Assembly: GCF_003703835.1 (NCBI RefSeq)
Contig: NZ_RDQR01000002.1
Location: forward strand, 124,001-188,000
Origin: Auritidibacter ignavus
GTDB lineage: Bacteria; Actinomycetota; Actinomycetes; Actinomycetales; Micrococcaceae
DNA: 64,000 nt
Direction of reading: 5' to 3'
This document shows, one piece after another, positions 28,086-37,817 of the stretch (the first letter of the stretch is position 1; every line of letters starts with the position of its first letter). A model generated the notes under the pieces. The model worked only from the letters and a program-made list of their open reading frames with translations, made no database searches and was not told the DNA's origin. The position numbers and the translations under genes are program-made.

Positions 28086-29090
28086 ATGACCTATCTCTTG
28101 CACTCCGTTGATAACGTCCAGCACGGGGCCTCGGCCCCACGATTGGAAGCACTGGAGAGTATTGAACAGATGTTCGCGCGTCTGTCGTCAGACCCCGATG
28201 CTAGGGCCCATGTGGTGGTTTCAGAACCCAGTTCGGCTGAAATTCAGCAGTGTGCCGAGTACTTTGAGCTACACGAATTAGCGGTCGAAGATACCTTGCA
28301 AGGACACCAGCGCCCCAAACTTGAACGCTACGACTCGGTACTGTTCGTCGTGCTGCACTGGGCCCAGTACGTGGACAAAACCGAAAAAATGAAGTTCGCG
28401 GAACTGCATATCTTTGTCGGCGACCGTTTCTTCTTGGTCTTCGCTGATGACCACTCACTGGCTCAGAAAGTCGTGCATTGGCTACACCGCCCCTTCCGGC
28501 GGCATGTGATGGACGCCGGGCACCCGCAAACAATGTTGTACTTCGTCTTCGACGGTATTGTTGACGGCTATGCGCCCATCATTATCGATCTCGACGATGA
28601 TCTGGACGACATCGAGGACTCACTGTTTGGCGATTCGGCAACGGTGGCAACCTCGCAACGCATCTACGAGCTATTCAACGAGATCGTGAAGTTCCTGCGG
28701 GTCACTCGCCCGTTATCGCACATGATCGATCTGCTGACTCGGGGAGCCACGAAGTACGGCATGGATCAAGAATTCGCTCGTCACCTGCGTGACGTCCGCG
28801 ATAATGTTACCCGTGATGTCGAACAACTCGAAGGTATTCGGGCCGCATTGCAGAATGCGCTGACCGTGGAATCTACGCTGGTGGGCCGAAAACAAAACGA
28901 GGATATGAAAAAAGTATCGGGATGGGCTGCGCTGTTCGCGGTCTCCACGGTGATTGCCGGGATTTACGGGATGAACTTTGACGACATGCCAGAACTCCAT
29001 TGGTCCTTCGGATATTTGTGGGCCATTGGGCTGATGTTGACCGCGAGCCTGACCTTGTATCTGATCTTTAAGAAGAAGGGCTGGATGTAG
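28086..29090 (+). CDS. corA: CorA-type magnesium/divalent cation transporter
   Basis: This 334-residue protein has a large cytosolic N-terminal domain and two C-terminal membrane helices. The selectivity motif YGMNF ends the first helix ([18 protein letters not shown]). The second helix ends in the Lys-rich FKKKGWM. The protein is expected to be a pentameric Mg2+ channel. I chose ATG 28086 because GGGAAG lies seven bases upstream; an in-frame ATG 15 bases earlier lacks a ribosome-binding site. Confidence 0.93.
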   Translation: MTYLLHSVDNVQHGASAPRLEALESIEQMFARLSSDPDARAHVVVSEPSSAEIQQCAEYFELHELAVEDTLQGHQRPKLERYDSVLFVVLHWAQYVDKTEKMKFAELHIFVGDRFFLVFADDHSLAQKVVHWLHRPFRRHVMDAGHPQTMLYFVFDGIVDGYAPIIIDLDDDLDDIEDSLFGDSATVATSQRIYELFNEIVKFLRVTRPLSHMIDLLTRGATKYGMDQEFARHLRDVRDNVTRDVEQLEGIRAALQNALTVESTLVGRKQNEDMKKVSGWAALFAVSTVIAGIYGMNFDDMPELHWSFGYLWAIGLMLTASLTLYLIFKKKGWM

Positions 29091-29126
29091 GAGGAAAAAT
29101 CCGCGGTTTTTAACTACGCTGTGATT

Positions 29127-30611
29127 ATGGTGCAAAACACAGTAGACGATGTGACCGATACCGGCGAGGTAGCACGGCTGGATTCCGTGGTGCTGGGACG
29201 CCAATTGCGTCACCAGCGGAAGAAGGCCGGATTTACCCTGGAACATCTGGCAAGCAGGGTGGATGTTACGGCCTCTCACCTCTCCCAGATTGAGAACGGC
29301 CACCGCGAGCCGAAGCTGTCGCTGTTGTCTGCCTTGGCGACAGAACTCCGCGTCTCGGTTGACGACATGCTCTCGGCTAAACCTCCGAGCAAACGAGCAG
29401 AACTGGAAATCGCGGTGGAGAAACTCCAACGATCCCCGCACTTTCACGCCCTGGGGCTACCCGGAGTCAAGATCACTTCCCGGACTCCCACCGAGGTGCT
29501 CGAAACGATTGCGGGCTTAGCGAGCGAATTACGACGTCAAGCTGCCGAGCGGGTTGCTACGCCGGAGGAAGCTCGCCGAGCCAATGTCGCATTGCGGATG
29601 GAGATGCGTGAGCGCAACAATTACTATCCCGAGCTGGAATCAACAGCTCAAGAACTGCTGGAAGCGGTGGGCCAGCCCTCGGGGCCACTGACTCACCGCA
29701 GAATCGCAAACATTGCTGACCACCTGGGATTTTCGATCCACTTCGTCGGCTCATTGCCCCACTCCACCCGCTCGGTTACGGACCTGAAGAACCGACGATT
29801 CTATCTGCCCGGCGGACCGCACACCGACCATGACGCTCGGTCGGTCTTATTGCAGGCGATCGCGGCCTATGTGCTCGGATTCGGTGAGCCGGTGGACTAT
29901 CAGGACTTCCTGAAGCAGCGGGTCTACATCAACTACTGTGCTGCCGCGTTGCTCATGCCAGAAAAATCTGTGGTCAAAGAGCTGAAGGCTGCTCATCAGA
30001 ACCGAGATCTGGCCATTGAGGATCTGCGAGATGGCTACGGGGTCTCCTATGAATCTGCTGCCCACCGGTTCACCAATCTGGCGACCGAACACCTGGGTAT
30101 TACCCTGCACTTTCAGAAAGTGCACCAGTCCGGAGTGGTGCATAAAGCCTACGAAAACGACGGGGTGAGTTTCCCAACAGACAGTATTGGAGCCATCGAA
30201 GGCCAGCAGATTTGTCGGTACTGGACCTCCCGAGAAGTCTTTGACGTCCAGAATCGATTCCGCGCGTTCGATCAATACACTGATACCCCGGCCGGTACCT
30301 ATTGGTGCACCGCCGTGGTGGAGTCTTCCGCCTCGGGTCTTTACTCGTCCTCGATTGGGGTCCCTTTCGATCAGGCGCGGTGGTTTCGTGGTCGGGATAC
30401 CACCTCGCGGTCTGTCTCGCGGTGTCCGGACCCGACGTGCTGCCGCTTGCCTTCCCCGGAACTTGAAGCCGAATGGGGTGGACATGCGTGGCCCGCGGCG
30501 CGAACTAACGCCCACATTTTGGCGGCCATGCCCACCGGTGCCTTCCCGGGTGTCGATGAAGTGGAGGTCTTCCAATTCCTTCAGGAACAATCCGGTGTCG
30601 ACAACGTGTAG
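29127..30611 (+). CDS. ramB: Transcriptional regulator of acetate metabolism, RamB-like
   Basis: This 494-residue cytosolic regulator has an N-terminal XRE-type helix-turn-helix (residues about 25-80: GRQLRHQRKKAGFTLEHLA...HLSQIENGHREPKLS), a central IrrE/ImmA-like domain (about 180-330, YCAAALLMPEKSVV) and a C-terminal Cys-containing domain of the ScfR/RamB family (CPDPTCCRL). In Corynebacterium RamB represses aceA and aceB, and both are close by here, which supports the assignment. GTG 29121 two codons earlier is an alternative start; the ribosome-binding site is weak. Confidence 0.88.
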   Translation: MVQNTVDDVTDTGEVARLDSVVLGRQLRHQRKKAGFTLEHLASRVDVTASHLSQIENGHREPKLSLLSALATELRVSVDDMLSAKPPSKRAELEIAVEKLQRSPHFHALGLPGVKITSRTPTEVLETIAGLASELRRQAAERVATPEEARRANVALRMEMRERNNYYPELESTAQELLEAVGQPSGPLTHRRIANIADHLGFSIHFVGSLPHSTRSVTDLKNRRFYLPGGPHTDHDARSVLLQAIAAYVLGFGEPVDYQDFLKQRVYINYCAAALLMPEKSVVKELKAAHQNRDLAIEDLRDGYGVSYESAAHRFTNLATEHLGITLHFQKVHQSGVVHKAYENDGVSFPTDSIGAIEGQQICRYWTSREVFDVQNRFRAFDQYTDTPAGTYWCTAVVESSASGLYSSSIGVPFDQARWFRGRDTTSRSVSRCPDPTCCRLPSPELEAEWGGHAWPAARTNAHILAAMPTGAFPGVDEVEVFQFLQEQSGVDNV

Positions 30612-30812
30612 CGCTGTCCAGCGAGGGTGAATTCGAGCCTGACATGCCACGTGCATGTCATTCTTGCTCTGAGTGATATTTTGTGGTATGCGGCCGTTTC
30701 CGTGCTAGTATGGTGTACCTCAGTAGGAAAACAGCGAGCGCTCGGTATTCCGACACTTCGTTGCAATGCCGGGCGCTTATGCTGTGCCATCAAAGAAAGG
30801 TGCATCTGCTCC

Positions 30813-31370
30813 ATGCGTTTAACCCCAGGCAAGTTCGTCGTCCATCCGCAACACGGTCCGGCCGAAGTGGTGAGCCGCAACACCAAAAAGATCAAGGGTG
30901 AAGACGTCGACTATGTCGTCCTTGAGGTCCAGGAGCAGCGCCTGCAGATCGCTGTGCCTGAATCGAGCCTGTCGGAGATCGGTGTTCGAGACCTGTCCAG
31001 CCATACTCGGTTGCGCAAGTTGATGTCGTTGCTGGCCAAGGATGGTGACACCTTGGAAAAGCAGTGGTCCCGTCGTTTGAAAGCACTGCGCGAAAAGCTG
31101 GCTACCGGTGATTTGGACAATGTTGCCGAAGTCGCCCGGGATCTCTACCGCCGCCAGAAGGAGAAGGAGCTCTCGATGGCCGAGCGAAACCTCTATCAAG
31201 AGGCCAAGGACATGATTATCGCCGAGGTCGCTTTGGTGCTTGACGTCGATCACGACGAAGCTGAGCGCACCATCGATGGCGCGATCGACGGCGTGCCATT
31301 GACCCGGTTGGGTCTGGACCGCGGTAAAGAATCGAAGGAGGATAAGGAAAAGGAAGCCTCGATGGCCTAA
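30813..31370 (+). CDS. carD: RNA polymerase-binding transcription factor CarD
   Basis: CarD binds the RNA polymerase beta subunit and stabilises open complexes, notably at rRNA promoters. The 185 residues contain the N-terminal RID/Tudor-like domain (MRLTPGKFVVHPQHGPAEVV) and the helical DNA-binding domain with the key Trp (LEKQWSRRLKALREKLATGDL). The C-terminal extension is Lys/Glu-rich and a little longer than in mycobacteria. The start is preceded by GAAAGG, and the 200-base upstream region is likely to hold its promoter. Confidence 0.97.
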   Translation: MRLTPGKFVVHPQHGPAEVVSRNTKKIKGEDVDYVVLEVQEQRLQIAVPESSLSEIGVRDLSSHTRLRKLMSLLAKDGDTLEKQWSRRLKALREKLATGDLDNVAEVARDLYRRQKEKELSMAERNLYQEAKDMIIAEVALVLDVDHDEAERTIDGAIDGVPLTRLGLDRGKESKEDKEKEASMA

Positions 31371-31408
31371 CAGCGCCCGGGATATTTTCCAATCCTTTTC
31401 CTCTCATA

Positions 31409-31447
31409 CAGCGGGGCCGGTGAGTGTGTTGCCCACCGGCCCCGCTG
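31409..31447. terminator. Terminator between carD and the YihY-family gene
   Basis: A perfect 14-bp GC-rich stem (CAGCGGGGCCGGTG with its complement) with an 11-nt loop lies between the convergent stops and probably serves both genes. Confidence 0.75.
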
Positions 31448-31482
31448 TCTGAGGCAGACGTTGACTTCCTCGGTGTGGTCTT

Positions 31483-32607
31483 TTAGTCGACGTCGCGATT
31501 TTCCGGGGCTAGTGGGTTGCTCATGGTCCGACGAAGGGTACGGGCCTCTTCGATCAGCTTGTCCTGGTCTTCCTTAGCCTTCTCAGCACCGGCGGTATCA
31601 CGCGGTGGAAGCTGGACGTGGACCTCGGCAGGAATGCCGGATTCCAGCTGGCGGGCACGGAACATTTCGTGATCGATTAGGGCCCCCAGCAGCATCACCA
31701 TATTGAAAATCCAGAGCACGAACAGCACCGCCATGATAGTTCCGACCGCACCGTAGGATGAGTACGAGGCAAAGTAGGTCAGGTAGATCGCCATGGCCAC
31801 ACCGGCAATCGCGCTACCAACCAACACCACCACGGCGCCAATGGAGAACCAAGTGAACTTCGGCTTCTGCACATTGGGGGTGAAGTGGTACATCACGGCG
31901 ATGACCAGAATCAACACCAAAGCCACCACAACGTAGCGTAGCCATGCCCAGAGCGGCAAGAAGGTGTCCGTCATAAATGCCAGGACGCCTTCCAATCCTA
32001 GCGGCTCCGCAATGGGGCCGAACAGCCCATCGACGAGTGGACGGTTCAGGGCCAAAGAGATCAGGATGACGACTACACCGACCAGCACCGTTGCGGTCGT
32101 GAGCACCATGGTGAGGTTCTTCTTGATGAAGGTGCGACCTTCAGCCACCCCGTAGATGGAGTTCATGTTCCGGGAGAACGCCTTAACATAGGCCGATGCC
32201 GACCACAGTGCTGTAATCACACCGATGATCAACGCGATCACGCCACCGGTGGCCGAGTCCATCATGGTTTCCACGAGGTTTTGTACCAGCGCTTGATAGT
32301 CTTCCGGAACTGCCTGGGTGATCACATCATCGAGCATGTTCTCAATAACCTCGGCGTTGGAGGACAAGACCAAGGACAGCATGGAGAATACGGCCAGCAG
32401 ACCGGGAGCCATGGACAGGACCGTGTAGTAGGTGAGCTTCGCCGACAGATCGGTTCCGCCATCGGTGCCGAATTTCTTCAGTGCCCGTTTAAAAGCGTAT
32501 TTTCGGCCCGACCACGATAGGGAGTTTTTGTACAGTTTCGGGTCGGCATATTCTTGATTGCGGTCGTCCTCGTTCAAGACGCGAACGATGTCATCTCTGG
32601 CAGACAA
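31483..32607 (-). CDS. YihY/BrkB family inner-membrane protein
   Basis: This 374-residue protein has six or more membrane helices. It shows the family segments DLSAKLTYYTVLSMAPGLLAVFSML and ALWSASAYVKAFSRNMNSIYGV, then AVLFVLWIFNMVMLLGALIDHE near the C-terminus. Both termini are charged and cytosolic. The family was once called ribonuclease BN, but that was a misassignment; its molecular role remains unclear. Confidence 0.92.
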   Translation of the reverse strand: MSARDDIVRVLNEDDRNQEYADPKLYKNSLSWSGRKYAFKRALKKFGTDGGTDLSAKLTYYTVLSMAPGLLAVFSMLSLVLSSNAEVIENMLDDVITQAVPEDYQALVQNLVETMMDSATGGVIALIIGVITALWSASAYVKAFSRNMNSIYGVAEGRTFIKKNLTMVLTTATVLVGVVVILISLALNRPLVDGLFGPIAEPLGLEGVLAFMTDTFLPLWAWLRYVVVALVLILVIAVMYHFTPNVQKPKFTWFSIGAVVVLVGSAIAGVAMAIYLTYFASYSSYGAVGTIMAVLFVLWIFNMVMLLGALIDHEMFRARQLESGIPAEVHVQLPPRDTAGAEKAKEDQDKLIEEARTLRRTMSNPLAPENRDVD

Positions 32608-32700
32608 GGTGGAGAACTCCTGAGTGATTAGGGTTTTGGGGGCCGACGATCACGCGCCGGTAGCCGATCGCGGTGCAACGGATTCAACTTTAGTGCACGA

Positions 32701-33708
32701 CTAGGCTAATCGTCCTGCACCCAAGCCCCCGATGACCGTAATGATGAGCGTCGAGAGGGTAGCCAACATTATCGGGCGAGCGCCCACCTGCACCAGCGAC
32801 CGGATGCGCACGCCCATGCCGAGCCCAAACATCGCGGTCGCCAAGAACAACGACTGGATCAGTTGGACCACCTCAAGGGCCGTCGGAGGCAGAATATCGA
32901 CCGAGCGCAGTGCCACCATGATGAAGAACCCGATCACAAACCAGGGCACCAGAGCAGGACGTGATCCAGGGGCTGGGTCTTCCGGGGTGGATCGAGATGA
33001 CGCGTGGCGGGAACTGAGAAATGCTATCGCTGCCAGCACGAAGGCCAGCATCATCACCCGGCCCAGTTTCACCGTCACCGCTGTGGTGGAGGCTTCTGGT
33101 CCCAGCGTCTCGGCGACCGCAACGACCTGAGCGACTTCATGAACCGATGTGCCAGCCCAGATCGCCCCTTGAGTTGTGGAAAATCCGCATAGTGCCACCA
33201 GCACCGGCATAGCGGGGATCATCAGGGTGCCGAACAGGACCACCAGCCCGATTGAGGTCGCAGTGAATTCTTTCTTGGCTTTGAGCACCGAATCCGCACC
33301 AGCCACCGCCGCAGCTCCACAAATCGAGAACCCGCTGGCAATCAGTAACCCCAGAGCGCTGGGCACCCGCAAGGCCTTGGCCAATATAACGGTGGCACCG
33401 AAGGTGATGACCACAGCGAGCACGATCAGCACAATGGTGCCCCATCCGAGTGCGAGAATCTCATCGACCGCCAGCTGAAGTCCCATGAGCACAATGCCCC
33501 AGCGCAACACCGTTTTTGATGCCACCGTGATCCCCGGTTCAACCACCTCTGGCACGGGGGCGATATTCCGCCATAACACCCCGATGACAATGGCGACCAG
33601 CAATCCGGAAACACCGGGTAGGTAGTCGCCGATGCCAGCGATCATACCCAGTGCCAGTGCTCCTATCGCGAAGGAGAGTACCAATCCGGGAAGAATGGTG
33701 CGGTTCAC
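32701..33708 (-). CDS. YeiH/UPF0324 family putative sulfate exporter
   Basis: This roughly 335-residue membrane protein has nine to ten helices. Family hallmarks are GVLWRNI, LRWGIVLMGLQL, GFSICGAAAVAGADSVLKAKKEFTA and WAGTSVHEVAQVVAVAE. Transport of sulfate or a related anion is proposed for the family but not shown by this sequence. I prefer GTG 33706-33708 because AAGGA lies seven bases upstream; a TTG two codons earlier is too close to that site. Confidence 0.88.
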   Translation of the reverse strand: MNRTILPGLVLSFAIGALALGMIAGIGDYLPGVSGLLVAIVIGVLWRNIAPVPEVVEPGITVASKTVLRWGIVLMGLQLAVDEILALGWGTIVLIVLAVVITFGATVILAKALRVPSALGLLIASGFSICGAAAVAGADSVLKAKKEFTATSIGLVVLFGTLMIPAMPVLVALCGFSTTQGAIWAGTSVHEVAQVVAVAETLGPEASTTAVTVKLGRVMMLAFVLAAIAFLSSRHASSRSTPEDPAPGSRPALVPWFVIGFFIMVALRSVDILPPTALEVVQLIQSLFLATAMFGLGMGVRIRSLVQVGARPIMLATLSTLIITVIGGLGAGRLA

Positions 33709-33972
33709 GATCAATCCTTATTAGGGGCTCGGTTCCCCCGGTATTTTCGATCCTGAGATGATCACGAGCAGGGGAGCAATCTCACAGACTACCGTAGCAT
33801 CGCAGGCCTGCAGGCCGGTGCTTCGCCTCATGTGGCTGTTCAGCACCGGTATTCGTCGGTATTCCTCACAGCACCTCGATCATTAGCTACACTTTAGGGA
33901 GCACGTTCGATCAGAGGTACCGCCCTCTGACGTGCTGGACCCGCCCTCGTCGTCAAGTTGCTAGCGAATCAT

Positions 33973-35139
33973 ATGTCTTCAAACCCCCGCCGCAAACGCC
34001 GCATCAACTGGTCCATCATGATCTTGTTGACCCTGGTGGCCTTGGTGTTGCTCACGTTGACTGTGCTGACGGTGGTACGAAATCTCGCCCAAGACGAGGA
34101 CTCCGCGCGGATCGATGAGGTGCTGACCGGACAGTCAATGCAGATTACCGCTAACACCGGTGAGCAGGTGGTCCGCATGCAGGCCATGCGCGCCCCGGTT
34201 CCGCCTGAAGATGATGCCAGCGAAACGCTGGACACCTGTTTGCATGACGAAGCTAAAAACCAGCTCGAACAACTGGCGCCTGCCGGCTCGACGGTGAATC
34301 CCACCTACCCGGCCTATCCGAACGCCCCGAATGGCGAGGTCTGGGCGGATTTGGAGAAATCTGGCGATGATCTGGCGCTCGAAATGGTGCGTTCCGGTTA
34401 TGCGGTGCCCTATACCGAAGAAGCGCAAGACGATGCTCGGGCTCAAGAGTTCAACGAGGCGCGTCAGCAGGCCTTCGAGGCCAAACGCGGGATCTACTCC
34501 AAAGATGCCGACTGTACCTTGCCGTCGCAGATCGAGCCGGTGCTGGAGGAACTCGAAGAGATTCCCGATTCGAATCTGAACGATCTTCAGGAAACCTCCG
34601 AATACATTGCAACCTTGAACGGTTTGCAGACCGAGGCCCAACAGGCTCGTTCTATTCTGGCCGCGATCCCCACGACGGGCGAGTCGGTCTCCGCCTTGGC
34701 CTGGGGCCAACTGAAAGAGACCTATATGGAGCAGATCGAGGAGAGTCTCAGCGAGATCGAGTCGAAACTTTCCGAAGCACAGCAAGCTCGGGCTTCGATG
34801 AGTAGTGAAGACGGAGGATTCGTGCCCGAAGACTCCGATGAGGGCGGTGCCGGCAACGCCGAATCACGACCCCCTAGCCCAGATTCCTCCCAGCCCGAAC
34901 CGACCGAGCAGGAACTCAACGAGCAACAAGACTCCTCCGGTGATGGTGCGCAGCAACAGTCTGCACAGCAACCCCAACAGCAAGACTCTCAACAGGAGCT
35001 TCGGCAACAGTCGGCCGATCACCAAGCTGAGCCTTCCCGGCAGAACATCCGCGCGGAATTCCAGGTCGAGCAGGTTCCGTCGGAGCAGCACGACAGTCCC
35101 GTAGCACCTGCGCGACCGCAACTGGTGCAGGCTGACTAG
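33973..35139 (+). CDS. Membrane-anchored staphylococcal-nuclease-like protein with Gln-rich tail
   Basis: This 388-residue protein has a short basic N-terminus, one membrane helix (residues about 12-35), and an SNase-like region (VVRMQAMRAPVPPEDD ... WADLEKSGDDLALEMVRSGYAVPY ... ARQQAFEAKRGIYSKDADC). A long coiled coil (about 190-275) and a very Gln/Ser/Pro-rich disordered tail follow. In true SNases the segments equivalent to GIDxPE and YGR carry the catalytic Glu and Arg residues. Here they are not conserved, so the nuclease is probably inactive or structural. It is predicted to face the outside of the cell. Start ATG 33973 is chosen; the upstream TTG is unlikely. Confidence 0.65.
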   Translation: MSSNPRRKRRINWSIMILLTLVALVLLTLTVLTVVRNLAQDEDSARIDEVLTGQSMQITANTGEQVVRMQAMRAPVPPEDDASETLDTCLHDEAKNQLEQLAPAGSTVNPTYPAYPNAPNGEVWADLEKSGDDLALEMVRSGYAVPYTEEAQDDARAQEFNEARQQAFEAKRGIYSKDADCTLPSQIEPVLEELEEIPDSNLNDLQETSEYIATLNGLQTEAQQARSILAAIPTTGESVSALAWGQLKETYMEQIEESLSEIESKLSEAQQARASMSSEDGGFVPEDSDEGGAGNAESRPPSPDSSQPEPTEQELNEQQDSSGDGAQQQSAQQPQQQDSQQELRQQSADHQAEPSRQNIRAEFQVEQVPSEQHDSPVAPARPQLVQAD

Positions 35140-35282
35140 TCACCGGCATCCTGGAAACTGCCAACCGCAGTGGAGACGATCCGCGCCGAGACGGGAATGA
35201 GCCTGGTCCACGCCGTCGATGTAGCCCCACCCTGCTCTCTGCACTGGTCACCGCGCCGGTGGCGACGGTGTGAGCGCAACCT

Positions 35283-36104
35283 TTAGCGCAGTCCGCCTTG
35301 CCAGAGCATGTCAAACGGGGTCTTGGCGCTCACCCGCTGGGCGATGCCACGAGTGACGAATTCCTTGGCCGTATACGCAGCCTCACGCGGGGAGGCACCC
35401 TTGGCCAGCTCGGCGGTGACCGCAGCCGCCAGCGAGCATCCGGCCCCGGAGACGGCATGATCGCCGACCTTCGGTGTGCTGAGCACCTCCATATCAGTTC
35501 CGTCGTAGAACACATCGACCGCCTGGTCACCCTCTAAACGGATACCACCTTTGGCCAGCACCGCTGCACCAGAGTGATCGTGGATGATCTGAGCGGCCTC
35601 CTGCAGATCCTGCACCGAGGAAATCGTCAGGCCCGACAGCTGCTCGGCCTCGAAATGGTTCGGGGTGGTGAAGGTCGCTAGCGGCAACAGTTCCGCCTTC
35701 AGCGCCTCATCGGTATCCAGGGCGTGGCCGGGCTCTTGACCCTTGCAGATCAGTACCGGATCCAGGACCACGTGCTGCCACTGTTGAGACCGCAGTGCGC
35801 GCGCCACCGTGTGAATGGTCTCCGGTGAGCCCATCATCCCCAACTTGGTGGTGTGCAACTGTCCGGCGTAGTTAGCCTGAATGGCCTCTAGCTGATCGGC
35901 GATCACCTCGGCCGGGACCGGGGTGAACCGGTGGTTCCAGTCATCGTTGGGGTCAAAGGCCACGATGCAGGTCAGCGCAATGATGCCGTAGGCCCCCAGC
36001 TCCTGGAAGGTCTTCAGATCCGCTTGCGCCCCGGCACCACCGGTGGCTTCTGAGCCGGCAATAGACAGCGCCAGTGCTGGTTCGTGGATGGAGTATTCGG
36101 TCAT
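35283..36104 (-). CDS. pdxK: Pyridoxine / hydroxymethylpyrimidine kinase, PdxK-ThiD family
   Basis: This 273-residue ribokinase-fold enzyme phosphorylates pyridoxal or HMP. Motifs are LSIAGSEATGGAGAQADLKTFQELGAYG near the N-terminus and the catalytic loop SGAGCSLAAAVTAELAKG. The Cys replaces the usual Asp, as in Bacillus-type PdxK, which favours a vitamin B6 salvage role over thiamine synthesis. ATG 36104 is chosen seven bases after AGGAT. The upstream in-frame extension is not family-like. Confidence 0.88.
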   Translation of the reverse strand: MTEYSIHEPALALSIAGSEATGGAGAQADLKTFQELGAYGIIALTCIVAFDPNDDWNHRFTPVPAEVIADQLEAIQANYAGQLHTTKLGMMGSPETIHTVARALRSQQWQHVVLDPVLICKGQEPGHALDTDEALKAELLPLATFTTPNHFEAEQLSGLTISSVQDLQEAAQIIHDHSGAAVLAKGGIRLEGDQAVDVFYDGTDMEVLSTPKVGDHAVSGAGCSLAAAVTAELAKGASPREAAYTAKEFVTRGIAQRVSAKTPFDMLWQGGLR

Positions 36105-36174
36105 CGTCATATCCTCATTTCCGTCAGGGCTTTTCCTCAGATTTTCCTCCGGCAGGCCGGGTCTGATCGACCGG

Positions 36175-36693
36175 CTACTGTTCGTCGATGATCGGATCTT
36201 CGTCAGCCTCACCAGGGGCCAAAATGTGTCCGTCGGCATCCACCACATCGGTGAACGGGATCGCCAGCCACCGGCCTAGGGCCATCAGGATCCCGGCCGG
36301 GAACCCGACCACCGGAATCAGTAGCGGCAACAGCCCCTCGAGCCCACCGACGAGCACCACCAGCCCGTAGAGCATGCCCACCAGGGCATAGGCCAGTACG
36401 TGCACCGCCTGGTTGAGCGTGAACCGAAACAACCAGTTCACCAACAGGGTCAGTGGCAGACCCAGCACCAGACCGGCTAGCCCCACCAGGGTGAGCAACG
36501 GGGTCAGATCACCGACCTGCTCGGCCACCGGCAAGAGATTGAGGATCACGACCAGCCCGGCCATGACAATATTTGGTGCCAGCCAGGCGATGACATAACC
36601 GTAGATCGACATCTTCAGTCGTGGCCGGCGATCGGAAGTGCCGGATTTCTTGCCCCGGGGCTGGGCAGTTTTTTGCGGAATAGGAGTGGTCAT
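36175..36693 (-). CDS. Membrane protein of unknown function, 172 aa
   Basis: A basic, disordered N-terminus (QKTAQPRGKKSGTSDRRPR) is followed by four hydrophobic helices (about residues 32-140) and an acidic tail (EADEDPIIDEQ). No family was recognised. The gene follows the methyltransferase gene by 11 bases on the same strand, so the two are co-transcribed. Confidence 0.8.
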   Translation of the reverse strand: MTTPIPQKTAQPRGKKSGTSDRRPRLKMSIYGYVIAWLAPNIVMAGLVVILNLLPVAEQVGDLTPLLTLVGLAGLVLGLPLTLLVNWLFRFTLNQAVHVLAYALVGMLYGLVVLVGGLEGLLPLLIPVVGFPAGILMALGRWLAIPFTDVVDADGHILAPGEADEDPIIDEQ

Positions 36694-36704
36694 ACCGGTC
36701 GGAG

Positions 36705-37817
36705 TTAGCCTTTCTTGCGCAACACGATCATCGCGGTCAGATCCGGTGCTTCTCGCACCAGCTCGGGGTGCTCCTGGGCCCACCGGGTTGCGATCTGCTG
36801 TTCTTCATCACGCACACCGTCGTCCAGGATCACCACCGCACCCGGTGCCAGCCGGTCTGCCAGCGCGTTGAGGGCCGGATACCGGGCGTGTGGGCCGGTG
36901 GCTGCCGGGGGACCGTCGACGAATAACAGGTCGATCTGCTCGGGTAGTCGCGCCTGGGAGAGGTCGTACCACTGAGGTGGCTCGGCATCCTCAGCCGGCT
37001 CGGTGTCTGCAGTTGGTACCAGCGGTGCCAGGGGGGCTAGCTGCAGATCCACCACCGGCTCCAGCCCGTGCAAACTCACATAACTGGCGGTGAGATCCCG
37101 GTAGTGGTTCAGGTGATCGAAAGAGTACAGTCGGCCACCGTGTGCGGTCAGATAATGGCCGAACAACAACGTGGTCGTGCCCGAGCCCAGCTCGACAATA
37201 TGCTGCGGGCGAGCCTGATCGAGCAGATCGAGCAGGTATACCGCCGAACGGGCATTCAACGCCCAGTCACCGGTGGACGGCCACAGCGTGCCGGTATCGA
37301 TGCGACGCTGCAAATACTGCTGGGCCTCAATCTCTTCTCGCGCGTAGCCCAGTCGCCGGTTGATGTTATTGACGTGGTTCCGCGTTTGCCGATCGAGGTG
37401 CTGGGTACCGTCCTGGACCGTCTTGAGGACCTGATCGTGACGATCTTGCGCGGTGCCACCCTGCTGGGTCAGTTGCCCGGCGACCTCATCCACCGTGGCG
37501 TTGATCTGCTCGGTCGCCGAGGCGATCGATGCGGTGCGGGCCACCGCCTCGCGCTGTTGCTCGACGACCTCGGTCAGCGCAGTCTGGACCTGATGCTGAC
37601 CGAGTAGCACCTGGTGTTGTTGGTCCAGCAGCTGGGTCTCCCGCCGGGCCATCACCCTGAGCATTTTCCGATCTCGCATGCTCCAGATCCCGAGGATCGC
37701 GACCGCGATCAGGGCAGCCAGCCCCGCCCACCAGCTGGCGTGCAGGCCCCAGGCAATCAGGCCACCGGCCAGCGCCAGGGCAAACAACGCGCTCAAGATT
37801 TTGTCGATGGTACTCAT
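36705..37817 (-). CDS. Membrane-anchored class I SAM-dependent methyltransferase
   Basis: This 370-residue protein has two N-terminal hydrophobic segments (about residues 5-47) and a coiled-coil stretch rich in Gln and Arg (55-130). A Rossmann-type methyltransferase domain follows, with the SAM motif HIVELGSGTTTLLFGHYL and a catalytic-region LLFVDGPPAATGPHARYPAL. The arrangement resembles Methyltransf_24 proteins in surface-glycan loci. The acceptor is unknown. It forms a two-gene unit with the small membrane protein downstream. Confidence 0.8.
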   Translation of the reverse strand: MSTIDKILSALFALALAGGLIAWGLHASWWAGLAALIAVAILGIWSMRDRKMLRVMARRETQLLDQQHQVLLGQHQVQTALTEVVEQQREAVARTASIASATEQINATVDEVAGQLTQQGGTAQDRHDQVLKTVQDGTQHLDRQTRNHVNNINRRLGYAREEIEAQQYLQRRIDTGTLWPSTGDWALNARSAVYLLDLLDQARPQHIVELGSGTTTLLFGHYLTAHGGRLYSFDHLNHYRDLTASYVSLHGLEPVVDLQLAPLAPLVPTADTEPAEDAEPPQWYDLSQARLPEQIDLLFVDGPPAATGPHARYPALNALADRLAPGAVVILDDGVRDEEQQIATRWAQEHPELVREAPDLTAMIVLRKKG

